From an archaeon (GTDB taxonomy: Archaea > Micrarchaeota > Micrarchaeia > Anstonellales > Bilamarchaeaceae), in NCBI GenBank assembly GCA_020052735.1, contig JAGVON010000051.1, positions 1 to 33,835 on the forward strand: 33,835 bases of DNA, given 5' to 3'. This document shows, one piece after another, positions 14,936 through 24,021 of this stretch; position 1 is the stretch's first letter, and each line of letters starts with the position of its first letter. The notes below the pieces were generated by a model. That model saw nothing but the letters and a program-made list of their open reading frames with translations, did not search any database and had not been told where the DNA came from. Made by a program: the position numbers and the translations under genes.

Positions 14936-16483
14936 ATGGCAAAAACATACATTGACACGGTAAAATACCTGATATATGCTGACGTTGAAGTGGATGGGAT
15001 GGTGGACAAGCCCGACGTGGTCGGCGCAATCTTCGGGCAGACGGAAGGCCTGCTCGGAGAAGAATTGGACCTCAGGGACCTCCAGAAGAACGGCAGGATA
15101 GGAAGGATAGAAGTGGACATGCACAGCCGGAGCGGCAGGACGCAGGGGCAGATTAAGGTGCCCAGCTCCCTTGACATGGTGGAGACCTGCATCATAGCGG
15201 CCGCGGTTGAGACCGTGGAGCGCGTGGGCCCGTGCGAGGCGCGGATAAAGATAAGCAAGGTTGAGGACACCAGGAGCATAAAGAGGGAGCGGCTCGTGGA
15301 GAGGTCCAAGGCGATACTCAGGACCCTCGTGCACACCGAAATCCCGGAGAGCCAGGAGATAACCGACATGGTCAGGGAAGAGGTGAAGGCGGGCGAGATA
15401 CACGAATGGGGGCCGGAGAAGCTATCCGCTGGCCCGCACATAGAGAAGTACGAGGCGATAATCATAGTGGAGGGGAGGGCGGATGTGATAAACCTCCTCA
15501 AGAAGGACCTCCCGAACGTGATTGCGATAGGGGGGGCGAAGGTGCCCCAGAGCCTGCTGAAGCTCTCCCGAGAGAGGGAGGCGACCGCATTCCTGGACGG
15601 GGACCGCGGCGGGGACATAATCCTCCGCGAACTCGTGAACGGCGGCGTGGATCTGGACTTCGTGGCGAGGGCGCCCACAGGGAAAGAGGTTGAGGAGCTC
15701 ACGCGCAAGGAAGTGATGAAGTGCCTCAAGACAAAGGTTCCGTTTGAGCAGGAGAAGGAGGCGACGCGCGCAATCGTGAGGGACAAAATAACCCCTTACC
15801 AGTCGCGTGAGGACCGGACGAAAATCGCTATGAGGAAGGCGGAGATGGACGCGCAGTATGCGCGCGAGAGGTCCTCGCCGACCATACGCGAAGTGGCGAG
15901 GGAGGTGGAGTCCGGGAGGCAGGAGCCGGCCGCATTTGAGAAGAGGGTGGAAGACGCGCCCGCGCTCGGCGAGATAAGGGGCATGGGGAGCGACCAGCCG
16001 GAGCCGAGGGAGGTTCAGGAGAATGCTCCGAAGCAATCTGCACCCCCGTCCAGCGGGTTCATAGGCAGGCACACGCCCGGCCCGCAGCAGGGCTATGGCA
16101 GCCCGCGCCCGGCATATAACGCACCGCAGCCGGCATCCGGCGGAACGCACAGGGAACCGGAAACCGGGGAGTCCGGGCCGGCACCTTCAAGCAAGGCAAT
16201 CAACAGGGAGGACCTGATTGAGGAGCTGAGGGGGCTGAAGGGCACGATGAAGGCGCGGCTTTATGCGGAGGACTATTCCCTTATGAAGGAGCTCCCTGTG
16301 CGCGAAGTGATAAAGAGCATAGAGGAGGCGTCCAGCATCCACGCCATTGTCTTTGACGGCATAATAACGCAGCGGCTCGTGGACCTCGCGCAGAGCAAGG
16401 GCGCGAAGGTGCTGGTGGGCGAACGGCTCGGCAACGTCAACAAGAGGCCCGAGGGCATTGAGCTGATTACGAGGGGCAAGTGA
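14936..16483 (+). CDS. dnaG: Archaeal DnaG-type primase
   Basis: MAKTYIDTVKYLIYADVEVDGMVDKPDVVGAIFGQTEGLLGEELDLRDLQ...; TOPRIM AIIIVEGRADVINLLK and TAFLDGDRGGDII. Confidence 0.95.
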   Translation: MAKTYIDTVKYLIYADVEVDGMVDKPDVVGAIFGQTEGLLGEELDLRDLQKNGRIGRIEVDMHSRSGRTQGQIKVPSSLDMVETCIIAAAVETVERVGPCEARIKISKVEDTRSIKRERLVERSKAILRTLVHTEIPESQEITDMVREEVKAGEIHEWGPEKLSAGPHIEKYEAIIIVEGRADVINLLKKDLPNVIAIGGAKVPQSLLKLSREREATAFLDGDRGGDIILRELVNGGVDLDFVARAPTGKEVEELTRKEVMKCLKTKVPFEQEKEATRAIVRDKITPYQSREDRTKIAMRKAEMDAQYARERSSPTIREVAREVESGRQEPAAFEKRVEDAPALGEIRGMGSDQPEPREVQENAPKQSAPPSSGFIGRHTPGPQQGYGSPRPAYNAPQPASGGTHREPETGESGPAPSSKAINREDLIEELRGLKGTMKARLYAEDYSLMKELPVREVIKSIEEASSIHAIVFDGIITQRLVDLAQSKGAKVLVGERLGNVNKRPEGIELITRGK

Positions 16484-16490
16484 AGCGGCC

Positions 16491-17789
16491 ATGAAAGTTT
16501 ACCTGGAAACTTACGGATGCACCCTCAACCAGGCGGATTCCGACATAATGGGGGGCATCCTAAGGCATGCCGGCTTTAAGGTGGTGAAGAAAGCCGGGGA
16601 TGCGGATGTTGCCGTGCTCAACACGTGCACGGTGAAGGGCAGGACCGAGAACAGGATTATTTCTCGGATAGAGAAGCTGCACTGGGAGAAGAAAAGGATT
16701 GTTGTGGCCGGGTGCCTCTCCATTAACAGGAAGAGGGTGAGGGACGCCTGCCCGGGGGCCGTGCTAGTGCATCCGGGGGCCGTTTCTTTCATTGCCGAGG
16801 CGGTGAGGTGCGCCGCTGATGGGAAGGCGGGCGAATTCAGGGAGAACGCGGCAAAGGAGGGTTTGCCGCGCGTATTCACGAAGCCCATACTGCGCGTTCC
16901 CATACAGGAAGGGTGCGTGGGCAACTGCCATTTCTGCCAAACCAAGCTGGCGAGGCCTTACCTTATGAGCTATAGCCCGGGATGGATAAGGAGCTGGGTT
17001 GAGGAGGGGGTGAGGAAGGGCGCGAAGGAGGTGCAGCTCACGGGGATGGATTCCGGGGCTTATGGAATGGACATGGGCACGGATCTGGTTTCGCTCCTTA
17101 AGGAAGTGGCAGAGATGGAGGGCGAATTCAGGGTGCGCCTCGGGATGATTAACCCCGGGCATGCGAAGAAGATGCTTTCCGGGCTGCTGGATACATTTGA
17201 AGATAAGAAATTCTACAAATTCTTCCACCTTCCGGTGCAGACCGGAAGCGAGAAGGTGAGGGAGGAAATGAACCGGGCGCACTCGGTCGCGGATTTCAGG
17301 AAGGTTGTGCGGGGGATAGGGGAAAGGTTCCCGGATGCGTGCATTTCCACGGACATCATAGTGGGATATCCCACGGAAACGGAAGAGGATTTTGCGAAGA
17401 CGATGGAGCTTGTGCAGGAAATCAGGCCGGACATTGTGAATGTATCCAAATTCGCCTCGCGGAGGGGTACGAAGGCGGCGGAGCTGGGGGAAATCCCCAC
17501 GGACGAGGTTAAGAGGCGGAGCACGGAGCTTTCGGCGCTGGTGCGCAGGATTGGGGCGGAGAAGAACAGGGAATATGGGGGAAGAGGGGTGGAAGTTCTG
17601 GTTTTGGAGAAGGGGAAGGCTGGAAAGGGGGAATACGGAACTGGGAAAGGGGGGCGGGGCGAGAACTGGAAGGGAAGAACAAACAATTACAAGCAGGTGT
17701 GCATCCTGGGAAAAGCGAAAATAGGGGAAAGGATGCGCGCAAGGATAACCGGCTCAAACCACGGCTCTTTGTTCGGGAAAAGGATATAG
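16491..17789 (+). CDS. tRNA (t6A37) methylthiotransferase, radical SAM (CDKAL1/e-MtaB-like)
   Basis: ETYGCTLNQADSD, NTCTVKGRTENR, radical SAM GCVGNCHFCQTKLAR, LPVQTGSEKVREEMNR, DIIVGYPTETEEDF, C-terminal TRAM-like region. Confidence 0.94.
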   Translation: MKVYLETYGCTLNQADSDIMGGILRHAGFKVVKKAGDADVAVLNTCTVKGRTENRIISRIEKLHWEKKRIVVAGCLSINRKRVRDACPGAVLVHPGAVSFIAEAVRCAADGKAGEFRENAAKEGLPRVFTKPILRVPIQEGCVGNCHFCQTKLARPYLMSYSPGWIRSWVEEGVRKGAKEVQLTGMDSGAYGMDMGTDLVSLLKEVAEMEGEFRVRLGMINPGHAKKMLSGLLDTFEDKKFYKFFHLPVQTGSEKVREEMNRAHSVADFRKVVRGIGERFPDACISTDIIVGYPTETEEDFAKTMELVQEIRPDIVNVSKFASRRGTKAAELGEIPTDEVKRRSTELSALVRRIGAEKNREYGGRGVEVLVLEKGKAGKGEYGTGKGGRGENWKGRTNNYKQVCILGKAKIGERMRARITGSNHGSLFGKRI

Positions 17790-17854
17790 AAGAATTACTG
17801 GATGCCGGCCGCCGTGTGCGCCATGCAAACGGGAGACTGGAAACTGGATGGCGG

Positions 17855-18355
17855 CTACTGCCTCGGCTGCTCATACACGATGATGTCAAAGTAGCCCAGC
17901 GAGGTTTTTCCGTCCTCCTTCATGTAGGATACGGCCCTGCGCATCCGGTATGCGCTCTGGGAATCTATTTCATCCTCGGGCGTACCCCAGGTGCAGACGC
18001 GCGTTACGCCGCCCCTGTTGTTCACCTCGTCAAAATAGACGGACACCAGGTAGCCGGAGCCGAACGCATCCGCAGGGCCGGCGCCATCAAGCCCATCAAG
18101 CAGCAGGCTGCAATCATCATCAACCAGCGAATAGTTTACGTGCGCATCCCTCCAGCCGGCGGTAATCCCGGGGGGCACGGGGGTGAGCATGGTTTCGGAT
18201 ATGCGGAACGCCTCCCTCGCGAGCATGTCGTGCGCCTGGTCAAAGGAGCCGTTTATGCCGTTCCAATAGGAGAAAAGGGCTATGGCGGTGAGTATGAAGA
18301 TGGTGCCCCCGACAATCGCATCAAAGCTGAAATACTGCCCTTTGAGGAAGCTCAT
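17855..18355 (-). CDS. Pilin-like secreted protein, operon gene 5
   Basis: MSFLKGQYFSFDAIVGGTIFILTAIALFSYW N-terminus; 4-nt overlap with the upstream gene. Confidence 0.78.
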   Translation of the reverse strand: MSFLKGQYFSFDAIVGGTIFILTAIALFSYWNGINGSFDQAHDMLAREAFRISETMLTPVPPGITAGWRDAHVNYSLVDDDCSLLLDGLDGAGPADAFGSGYLVSVYFDEVNNRGGVTRVCTWGTPEDEIDSQSAYRMRRAVSYMKEDGKTSLGYFDIIVYEQPRQ

Positions 18356-18867
18356 TCTTCAACCACCCCGCAATCCACCCTTATGGTTGGAGTGCTTTCA
18401 TCAACCATGTTCGTGAACAGGAGATGGCCTCCGGCCTCCCCCACGTCTATGCTGACCGAGCCGCCTGGGGAGGGCTTGAAGCAGCCCCCGCTGCCCTGCT
18501 CATATTTTGCATATGGAATGGTATATAAGTAGGCGAACTCCGAGGTGGTGCCGTTCCACACCGTCTTTACGGTGGAGACGCCAGTATCCCCGTTCGTCTG
18601 GAAAATGAGGCTGTACGGCTTCCCGTCAACGTTCTGCGGGAAATAAAGGTCGTAGGTGAAGCCCTCCCCGCCCCGGTATGCAACAATCGCGGCGTACTGG
18701 AACTTGTACCCGAACTCGCGGAACATCTGGGATTCGCGGAGGGAAACCTCGCCCCTCTGCGTGAAGTATGTGAGCGTGTATGCCATGACTGCGATGAGCA
18801 GGAATACGCCTGCGTACACGAGGAACTCAAGCGCGACTTGCCCTTTACTGCTTCCCTTCATAATCAA
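18352..18867 (-). CDS. Class III signal peptide pilin-like protein, operon gene 4
   Basis: SSKGQVALEFLVYAGVFLLIAVMAYTL: KGQxxxE class III signal peptide pattern (DUF361-like). Confidence 0.83.
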   Translation of the reverse strand: MIMKGSSKGQVALEFLVYAGVFLLIAVMAYTLTYFTQRGEVSLRESQMFREFGYKFQYAAIVAYRGGEGFTYDLYFPQNVDGKPYSLIFQTNGDTGVSTVKTVWNGTTSEFAYLYTIPYAKYEQGSGGCFKPSPGGSVSIDVGEAGGHLLFTNMVDESTPTIRVDCGVVEE

Positions 18868-19303
18868 ACCTCACTACGCCCCCGTCGTTGTAGAAGCGGA
18901 TGGCCATGAGCCCCCTCTTGTCCGTAATCTTCTCATCCTGGTCGTCATCCGCGAGCTTGCCGAAATACGGATAGGTGACCTGCGTCTGCGCGCCGCCGGA
19001 CCGCAGGGTGAGCACGACTTCGTTGCCCGTGAAAGAAATCTCCTCCAGGCTGGACGGGAGATTTACAACAGCGACCTTGGAGGAGCCCTGCCCCTCAACC
19101 CAGACCTCGTTTATGGAATCCGACATGACACGCGCGGACGCGCTCGCCTGCACGCTGGCGAGGTCCTCAAAGCGCACCTGCGCCCCCACAAGGAGCAATA
19201 TGAGTATGGGCACGAGCAGCAGCATCACTAGCCCTACGGTTGCGAGCATCTCCACAGATGCCTGCCCTTTCAGGAATCTATTCTTCGCATGCTGCCCTTC
19301 CAT
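18845..19303 (-). CDS. Class III signal peptide pilin-like protein, operon gene 3
   Basis: RFLKGQASVEMLATVGLVMLLLVPILILLL: classic KGQxSxE class III signal. Confidence 0.85.
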   Translation of the reverse strand: MEGQHAKNRFLKGQASVEMLATVGLVMLLLVPILILLLVGAQVRFEDLASVQASASARVMSDSINEVWVEGQGSSKVAVVNLPSSLEEISFTGNEVVLTLRSGGAQTQVTYPYFGKLADDDQDEKITDKRGLMAIRFYNDGGVVRFDYEGKQ

Positions 19304-20936
19304 CGTTGCACCCTATGTTATCTTCGTCGTCGCTGTCCGTGACGCCGAGGTAATATTCCATCGCTTCGTCCGAGAGGGCGAAATGGCCCAGGTCGGAATT
19401 GGGGTTGCCGCACATCTGCGGGTCCTTGCATCCGGGCATGCCCCTTATCTTCTCCCCGGAAACATCATTGAAGAAATCCGTGTCCACGCGGCTGAGCCCG
19501 TCCAGCCCGGGGTTGTAGATGCCGCCCGCGTATTTCCCTATGAGGAATGTCTCTATCCCGTTCGCGCTGCTGTATTTGTATCCGTCCTTGAACATCCGCT
19601 GGAGGAAGGACGGCGCGGCCGGATTAACCATGTAATAGGAGCACCTGGCGAAGTCGCGGAGATTCTCCATGTCAAAGACCTCCACGTTGTCCCGCTTGTT
19701 GTCCGGGTCGTTGAGCACGTCCTCCGCGGAGTATTGGGCGATGAAGAGCATGCGCACTTCGTTGGGGGGGGCGCCGGGCTCGTGGTACCTGTACTTCCCG
19801 AGCATCTCATCATAGGCCTCATCTTCAAAATCTTCATATACCATGAATGGATGGGTTGTGTAGTCCGAGCCTCCCTCGTCTATGGACTCATCGCAGCCGC
19901 CTCCAGCCCGGGTTTCGCGCTGGACGGGGTTCAGGGTGTTGGACTCGTCCCCGCAGCTCCCGGGGTCTTCAGGCGCATCCAATAGGATGTAAGCCCCGAA
20001 GTTCTCCCAGCTGTCCACAAATTTTATGTCGGTATAATTGCCAACGAGTATCGTGCGCGGCGCATCCAGGGACGAAACACCGTCCGCGTCCTCCGTGAAT
20101 ACGGCGGGGCCGTAGAACCAGCCCTGCCCTTCGGAGCCGGTGCCTATGTTGTCCGGGTAAAGCTCCTCATGCACCTCGGCATAGAACTCGTGCAGCTCCT
20201 CTGGGGACATCTCCTCGTAGCCGCCAATTTCGGCCACGGGCGGATAAAGATAAACCCCTTTGTAGATGGTGAGGTTCTCCCTGCTTGCTGTGCCCCTCAG
20301 GCCCAGGCTCTCCCTCGCCACGAGCGGGTCCACCATCCCTTCCGCATCCACAATCCTGTTGAACTGGTATGTGCGGACTATCGCGGTGTCGGTCTGCAGG
20401 TCCTTCACATGCAGCTCAAGAGTGGCGTTGAAGGCGAAGCGGAGCGGGTGCCCCGTCTCGTTGAACGAAAGGTTGGAGAGCTCAAAGGACTGGACCTCAA
20501 AGCCCTGCGTTGCCATGGAATTGTTGAGCTGGTTGAGGAAGCCCTTGAAGCAATAGGTGCGGGATTCCTCCTCCGTGTATGCGAGCGGGAAGCCGTCCTC
20601 GTAATCCACTGGAAGCGAGGTGCAGTTCGCGATGAGGGAAAGGTACGCGGAGCGTATGTGCGAGAACTGGTCCGGGGATTCGCCCGCCTTCATGGGGAAG
20701 CGGATGGAATTGTTTGAGAGCCGGTAAAGGGAATAATGGGAGATTATGTCCGCATACCTGCCCATCCTTTCGGCGCTCACCTGGTCGGTGAGGGTGTTCA
20801 GCGTGGAGGCGCGGAACGCATCAGAATAAGTGAGCTCCGAGGCCTCTATGGCGCGCACCCACATGGTCGTGGACACGAGTATGTATGATAGGAGGATGAA
20901 GGAAATGAGCACGAAGAAGAATCCCTTTCTGCTCAT
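19278..20936 (-). CDS. Large secreted/anchored pilin-operon protein (possible tip or adhesin subunit), operon gene 2
   Basis: 552 aa with short N-terminal TM (MSRKGFFFVLISFILLSYILVSTTMW) and a large Cys-containing ectodomain. Confidence 0.8.
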   Translation of the reverse strand: MSRKGFFFVLISFILLSYILVSTTMWVRAIEASELTYSDAFRASTLNTLTDQVSAERMGRYADIISHYSLYRLSNNSIRFPMKAGESPDQFSHIRSAYLSLIANCTSLPVDYEDGFPLAYTEEESRTYCFKGFLNQLNNSMATQGFEVQSFELSNLSFNETGHPLRFAFNATLELHVKDLQTDTAIVRTYQFNRIVDAEGMVDPLVARESLGLRGTASRENLTIYKGVYLYPPVAEIGGYEEMSPEELHEFYAEVHEELYPDNIGTGSEGQGWFYGPAVFTEDADGVSSLDAPRTILVGNYTDIKFVDSWENFGAYILLDAPEDPGSCGDESNTLNPVQRETRAGGGCDESIDEGGSDYTTHPFMVYEDFEDEAYDEMLGKYRYHEPGAPPNEVRMLFIAQYSAEDVLNDPDNKRDNVEVFDMENLRDFARCSYYMVNPAAPSFLQRMFKDGYKYSSANGIETFLIGKYAGGIYNPGLDGLSRVDTDFFNDVSGEKIRGMPGCKDPQMCGNPNSDLGHFALSDEAMEYYLGVTDSDDEDNIGCNDGRAACEE

Positions 20937-21514
20937 GTGAACACCGTCAATCTGACCAGCTTGAGCGCGTAGTCCCCCGCTTCGTATTCATATGGGAGCG
21001 GAAGGTCGCATACCGTTGAGTCGCCGTAGCACGTTATGTATCCGTAGGGGCTTTCCCCGATGTTTCTTTCATTTGTCGCAGCAAGGTAAAGGGCCTGGGC
21101 GGTGGCCTTGAGCTTGTGGTATTCCCTCTTGTGCTTGTTTTGCTGCGTGTCCGTATCCGTGGCGGTGCTATAAACCTCGGCCCATTCCGGCTCCCCGCCG
21201 GCGACGTAATCCGCCGTCTCCAGCTTGTAGCCGAACTGCTCCGGGACCATGCTGCCGGAATACTTGCGCGCGGCGTCCGGGCTGCCCTCTATGATGAGGT
21301 CAAGGTAGGTCTGCCCGGATGAGCCCTCCCCGTCGTACGTGGTGGTCATCAGCGCGACCAGCGTGTCCTTCGCAAGGTAATTCGCCTGCGTGAGCGTGGA
21401 ATAGTATGCGGAAGGGACCGTTGAGAAGAAAACGAGCGTGTAGAGGGCTGCGACCACTAGCGTAAATGCGACGAATGAGTCAAGCGAGAACACAAACGCC
21501 TTCCGGTACCTCAT
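20933..21514 (-). CDS. Pilin-like secreted protein, operon gene 1
   Basis: MRYRKAFVFSLDSFVAFTLVVAALYTLVFF N-terminus; start codon corrected to 21514. Confidence 0.78.
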   Translation of the reverse strand: MRYRKAFVFSLDSFVAFTLVVAALYTLVFFSTVPSAYYSTLTQANYLAKDTLVALMTTTYDGEGSSGQTYLDLIIEGSPDAARKYSGSMVPEQFGYKLETADYVAGGEPEWAEVYSTATDTDTQQNKHKREYHKLKATAQALYLAATNERNIGESPYGYITCYGDSTVCDLPLPYEYEAGDYALKLVRLTVFT

Positions 21515-21611
21515 CAATCTAGACTTGAGATAATAGTGTTTATAAATATGATGACGGGCTGCAGAAGAGAGCAAAAACACGGGCAAAGGAATAAAAAAAT
21601 GAGGCGCGCAG

Positions 21612-21638
21612 ATATCCACATTCCCCTGGTGTGGATAT
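21612..21638. promoter_or_regulatory. Perfect 9-bp inverted repeat overlapping the PGK start codon
   Basis: ATATCCACA-TTCCCCTGG-TGTGGATAT; AATAAAAAAA box ~20 nt upstream. Confidence 0.6.
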
Positions 21639-22815
21639 GCGCGAAGTTGAGCATTTTGAAGTGAGCGGGAAGCGGGTCGTGAAAAGGGTGGACATAAACT
21701 CGCCCATAGAGGACGGGGAGCCGGTCATGAACCCGCGCATCCGCAGGCATGCGAAGAGCATAAAGGAGCTCAGCGACCGCGGCGCAAAAGTGATAGTGAC
21801 CGCCCACCAGGGGAGGAAGGGCGACGATGACTTCACGTCGCTGGAGAGGCACGCCGAAATGATTGCGCAGCTCACGGGCAAGGGCGTGAGGTTCGTCCCT
21901 GGGACGGACGCCGCGAAGGTGGAGAAGGAGATAGCCGCGATGAAGCCCGGGGACATACTCGTGCTGGAGAACACGCGCATGTGGGCGAACGAGGAGAAGG
22001 ACATAGGCGAGAACCCCCTCACGAAGGTGCTTGCGAAGAATTCCGACATCTATCTTCTGGACGCGATGAGCGTCGCGCACAGGGAGCACGCATCCGTTGT
22101 AGGGCTAACCAAATACGTGAAGAGCGGGGTTGGCTTCGTGCTCAGGAGCGAGATTAACGCCCTGCAGAAGATGGAGGGCGGGCAGGTCCTTTTGATAATA
22201 GGCGGGGGGAAGGTGAAGGACTCCCTCAGGATAATGAAGGCGTGGCTGGGCAGCGGGAAGGCGAGCAGGGTGCTCCTCGGGGGCGCGGTCGCCGTATTCT
22301 TCTTATACGTGGACGGGTACAGGAACGAATCGTCCAAAAAATACATGGAGGGGGAGGGGCTCATGGAGCTGGCGCCTGAGGGGAAGGAGCTCCTGGAGAA
22401 ATACCGGGACAAGATTTTCGTCCCCGAGGACGTCGCGGTGAATATGAACGGCGACAGGGTGGAGTGCGGGAAGGGCGAGCTTTGCGAGGGGCCCATCGCG
22501 GACATCGGCTCCGGCACGATGGAGAAGTTCTCCGAGGAGATATTCAGCACGAAGAAGATACTCATAAACGGGCCGATGGGGATGTACGAGCTGCCCAACT
22601 TTGACACCGGGACAAGGAAGGTGCTGGAGGCGGTCGCGGGCAGCGAGGCCTTTTCGCTGGTGGGCGGCGGGCACACCATCTCCGCGATAGAGAAATTCGG
22701 GATTCCTGAGGAGAAGTTCGGCTATGTCAGCCTTTCGGGCAAGGCGCTCATTGAATACCTGAGCGGCAAGGAGCTGCCCGCCCTAAAAGCTATTAAAGAG
22801 AGCAGTTCCAAGTAA
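21637..22815 (+). CDS. pgk: Phosphoglycerate kinase (archaeal type)
   Basis: VKRVDINSPIEDG, VIVTAHQGRKGDDDF, DAMSVAHREHASVVG, INGPMGMYE, LVGGGHTISAIEKFG. Confidence 0.93.
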   Translation: MREVEHFEVSGKRVVKRVDINSPIEDGEPVMNPRIRRHAKSIKELSDRGAKVIVTAHQGRKGDDDFTSLERHAEMIAQLTGKGVRFVPGTDAAKVEKEIAAMKPGDILVLENTRMWANEEKDIGENPLTKVLAKNSDIYLLDAMSVAHREHASVVGLTKYVKSGVGFVLRSEINALQKMEGGQVLLIIGGGKVKDSLRIMKAWLGSGKASRVLLGGAVAVFFLYVDGYRNESSKKYMEGEGLMELAPEGKELLEKYRDKIFVPEDVAVNMNGDRVECGKGELCEGPIADIGSGTMEKFSEEIFSTKKILINGPMGMYELPNFDTGTRKVLEAVAGSEAFSLVGGGHTISAIEKFGIPEEKFGYVSLSGKALIEYLSGKELPALKAIKESSSK

Positions 22816-22848
22816 GAGGGCAGGCCGTCAGCGCGCGGAGGCGTGGCT

Positions 22849-23922
22849 ATGGATAGGAAGCCGGAGAACGGGGAAAGCATCGCGGACGCGAAGGCGTTCT
22901 GCTCGTCCCTGCTGCGCGACGGGACCACGATAAAGCAGGTCGGGCGCAGGCCAACTGATTTTGCCAAATTGATTGCATGGTCCTCCGTGTCCTGGGCGGA
23001 CTTCGTGGTTGAGGACCTGGAGAAGGAGGCGGGGGACATCGCCCGCTCGCTTGAATTTTCGCGTTCGTTGGTCGCAAACCTCATGAACGGCAGGATTTCC
23101 GCGTACGAGGATTACGACGACGAGATGGGGCTGCTGATGCCCGCGGTCACGGTGGAGGGCTTCAACGTGACGCCCAATCCGCTCATCATACTCATAAAAA
23201 GCAACCTCGTTGTGACCATACACAGCGGGAAGGTCGTCAGGTTTGAGCGGCTGAGGAGGTACGCGGAGACGATGATGAGGAAAATCCCGGTGGACGCCTC
23301 CCAGCAGGACAAGGTCACGCACGCGCTCATAAGGATAATAGACGAGAACAACGGCAGGAACTTTGACCACCTGCGCGAGATAGAGGCGCAGGGCGACAAG
23401 CTGAGCCAGACGCTTATAGACGTGAATGCGCCCAGGGAGCTCATAGGGCCGGAGATATACCACATGAAGCACGCCCTGCTCACCTACCTGAATGCGCTGT
23501 GGGCGACCGTGGACGTGATAAACGCGCTGCGGTACGGGGATGCGGAGCTGCTCACGGACGACCCCCGCCTCCTCGGGAGGGTGGGCGCCCTGGCCGCGGA
23601 CGTGAACAACCAGATTTCGCTCGCGGAGCACCTGAGCGAGGTGCTCGCCTCGGGGCTTGAGGTGCTGCAGAGCATCTACAACAACCAACTGCAGATCCTG
23701 AACAACAAGATGGCCATGGTCACGGCTTACCTGGCGGTCATTGGGACGGCGGTGCTGGTGCCTAACACCCTGGCTACAATCCTGTCCAACCCCGCGTTTG
23801 CGATGGGGCCGCAGGACGCGGGATGGTATGCCGCGGTGCTCGTGGCATCTACCGTGGTAGCAACGCTAATCTCGTTCTGGTGGGTGCAGAAGAAGGGCTG
23901 GCTGCCGAAGAGTTCGCACTAG
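22849..23922 (+). CDS. CorA-like divalent cation transporter family protein lacking GMN
   Basis: CorA-like long helical region and QLQILNNKMAMVTAYLAVIGTAVLVPNTLATIL ... ATLISFWWVQKKGWL; no GMN after TM1. Confidence 0.82.
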   Translation: MDRKPENGESIADAKAFCSSLLRDGTTIKQVGRRPTDFAKLIAWSSVSWADFVVEDLEKEAGDIARSLEFSRSLVANLMNGRISAYEDYDDEMGLLMPAVTVEGFNVTPNPLIILIKSNLVVTIHSGKVVRFERLRRYAETMMRKIPVDASQQDKVTHALIRIIDENNGRNFDHLREIEAQGDKLSQTLIDVNAPRELIGPEIYHMKHALLTYLNALWATVDVINALRYGDAELLTDDPRLLGRVGALAADVNNQISLAEHLSEVLASGLEVLQSIYNNQLQILNNKMAMVTAYLAVIGTAVLVPNTLATILSNPAFAMGPQDAGWYAAVLVASTVVATLISFWWVQKKGWLPKSSH

Positions 23923-23937
23923 CCGCGAAGGGAAGGT

Positions 23938-23990
23938 TCAGCACTCAAGATTTTCATCATCTTATTTCAGCCCATCTAAGTGCTCATCAC
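23938..23990 (-). ncRNA. C/D-box guide sRNA
   Basis: Minus strand: C GTGATGA (23990-23984), guide GCACTTAGATGGG, D' CTGA (23970-23967), AATAAG, C' ATGATGA (23960-23954), guide AAATCTTGAGTG, D CTGA (23941-23938); GGTT/AACC flanks can form the terminal stem. Confidence 0.88.
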
Positions 23991-24021
23991 AGTAACCGTC
24001 TTGTAGGATGAGGATAAAAAC

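Noticed and set aside
15422-16150. 242-aa minus-strand ORF, plus 14912-15403 and 14923-15786 (-)
   Set aside because: All antisense to well-supported dnaG; shadow ORFs.
21637-22815. PGK as a divergent or novel kinase
   Set aside because: VDINSP and AHQxR are normal for archaeal PGKs, so the deviations from bacterial PGK are expected.
22828-23688. 286-aa minus-strand ORF
   Set aside because: Antisense to the CorA-like gene; no recognisable domain, V/H/R/P-biased shadow frame.
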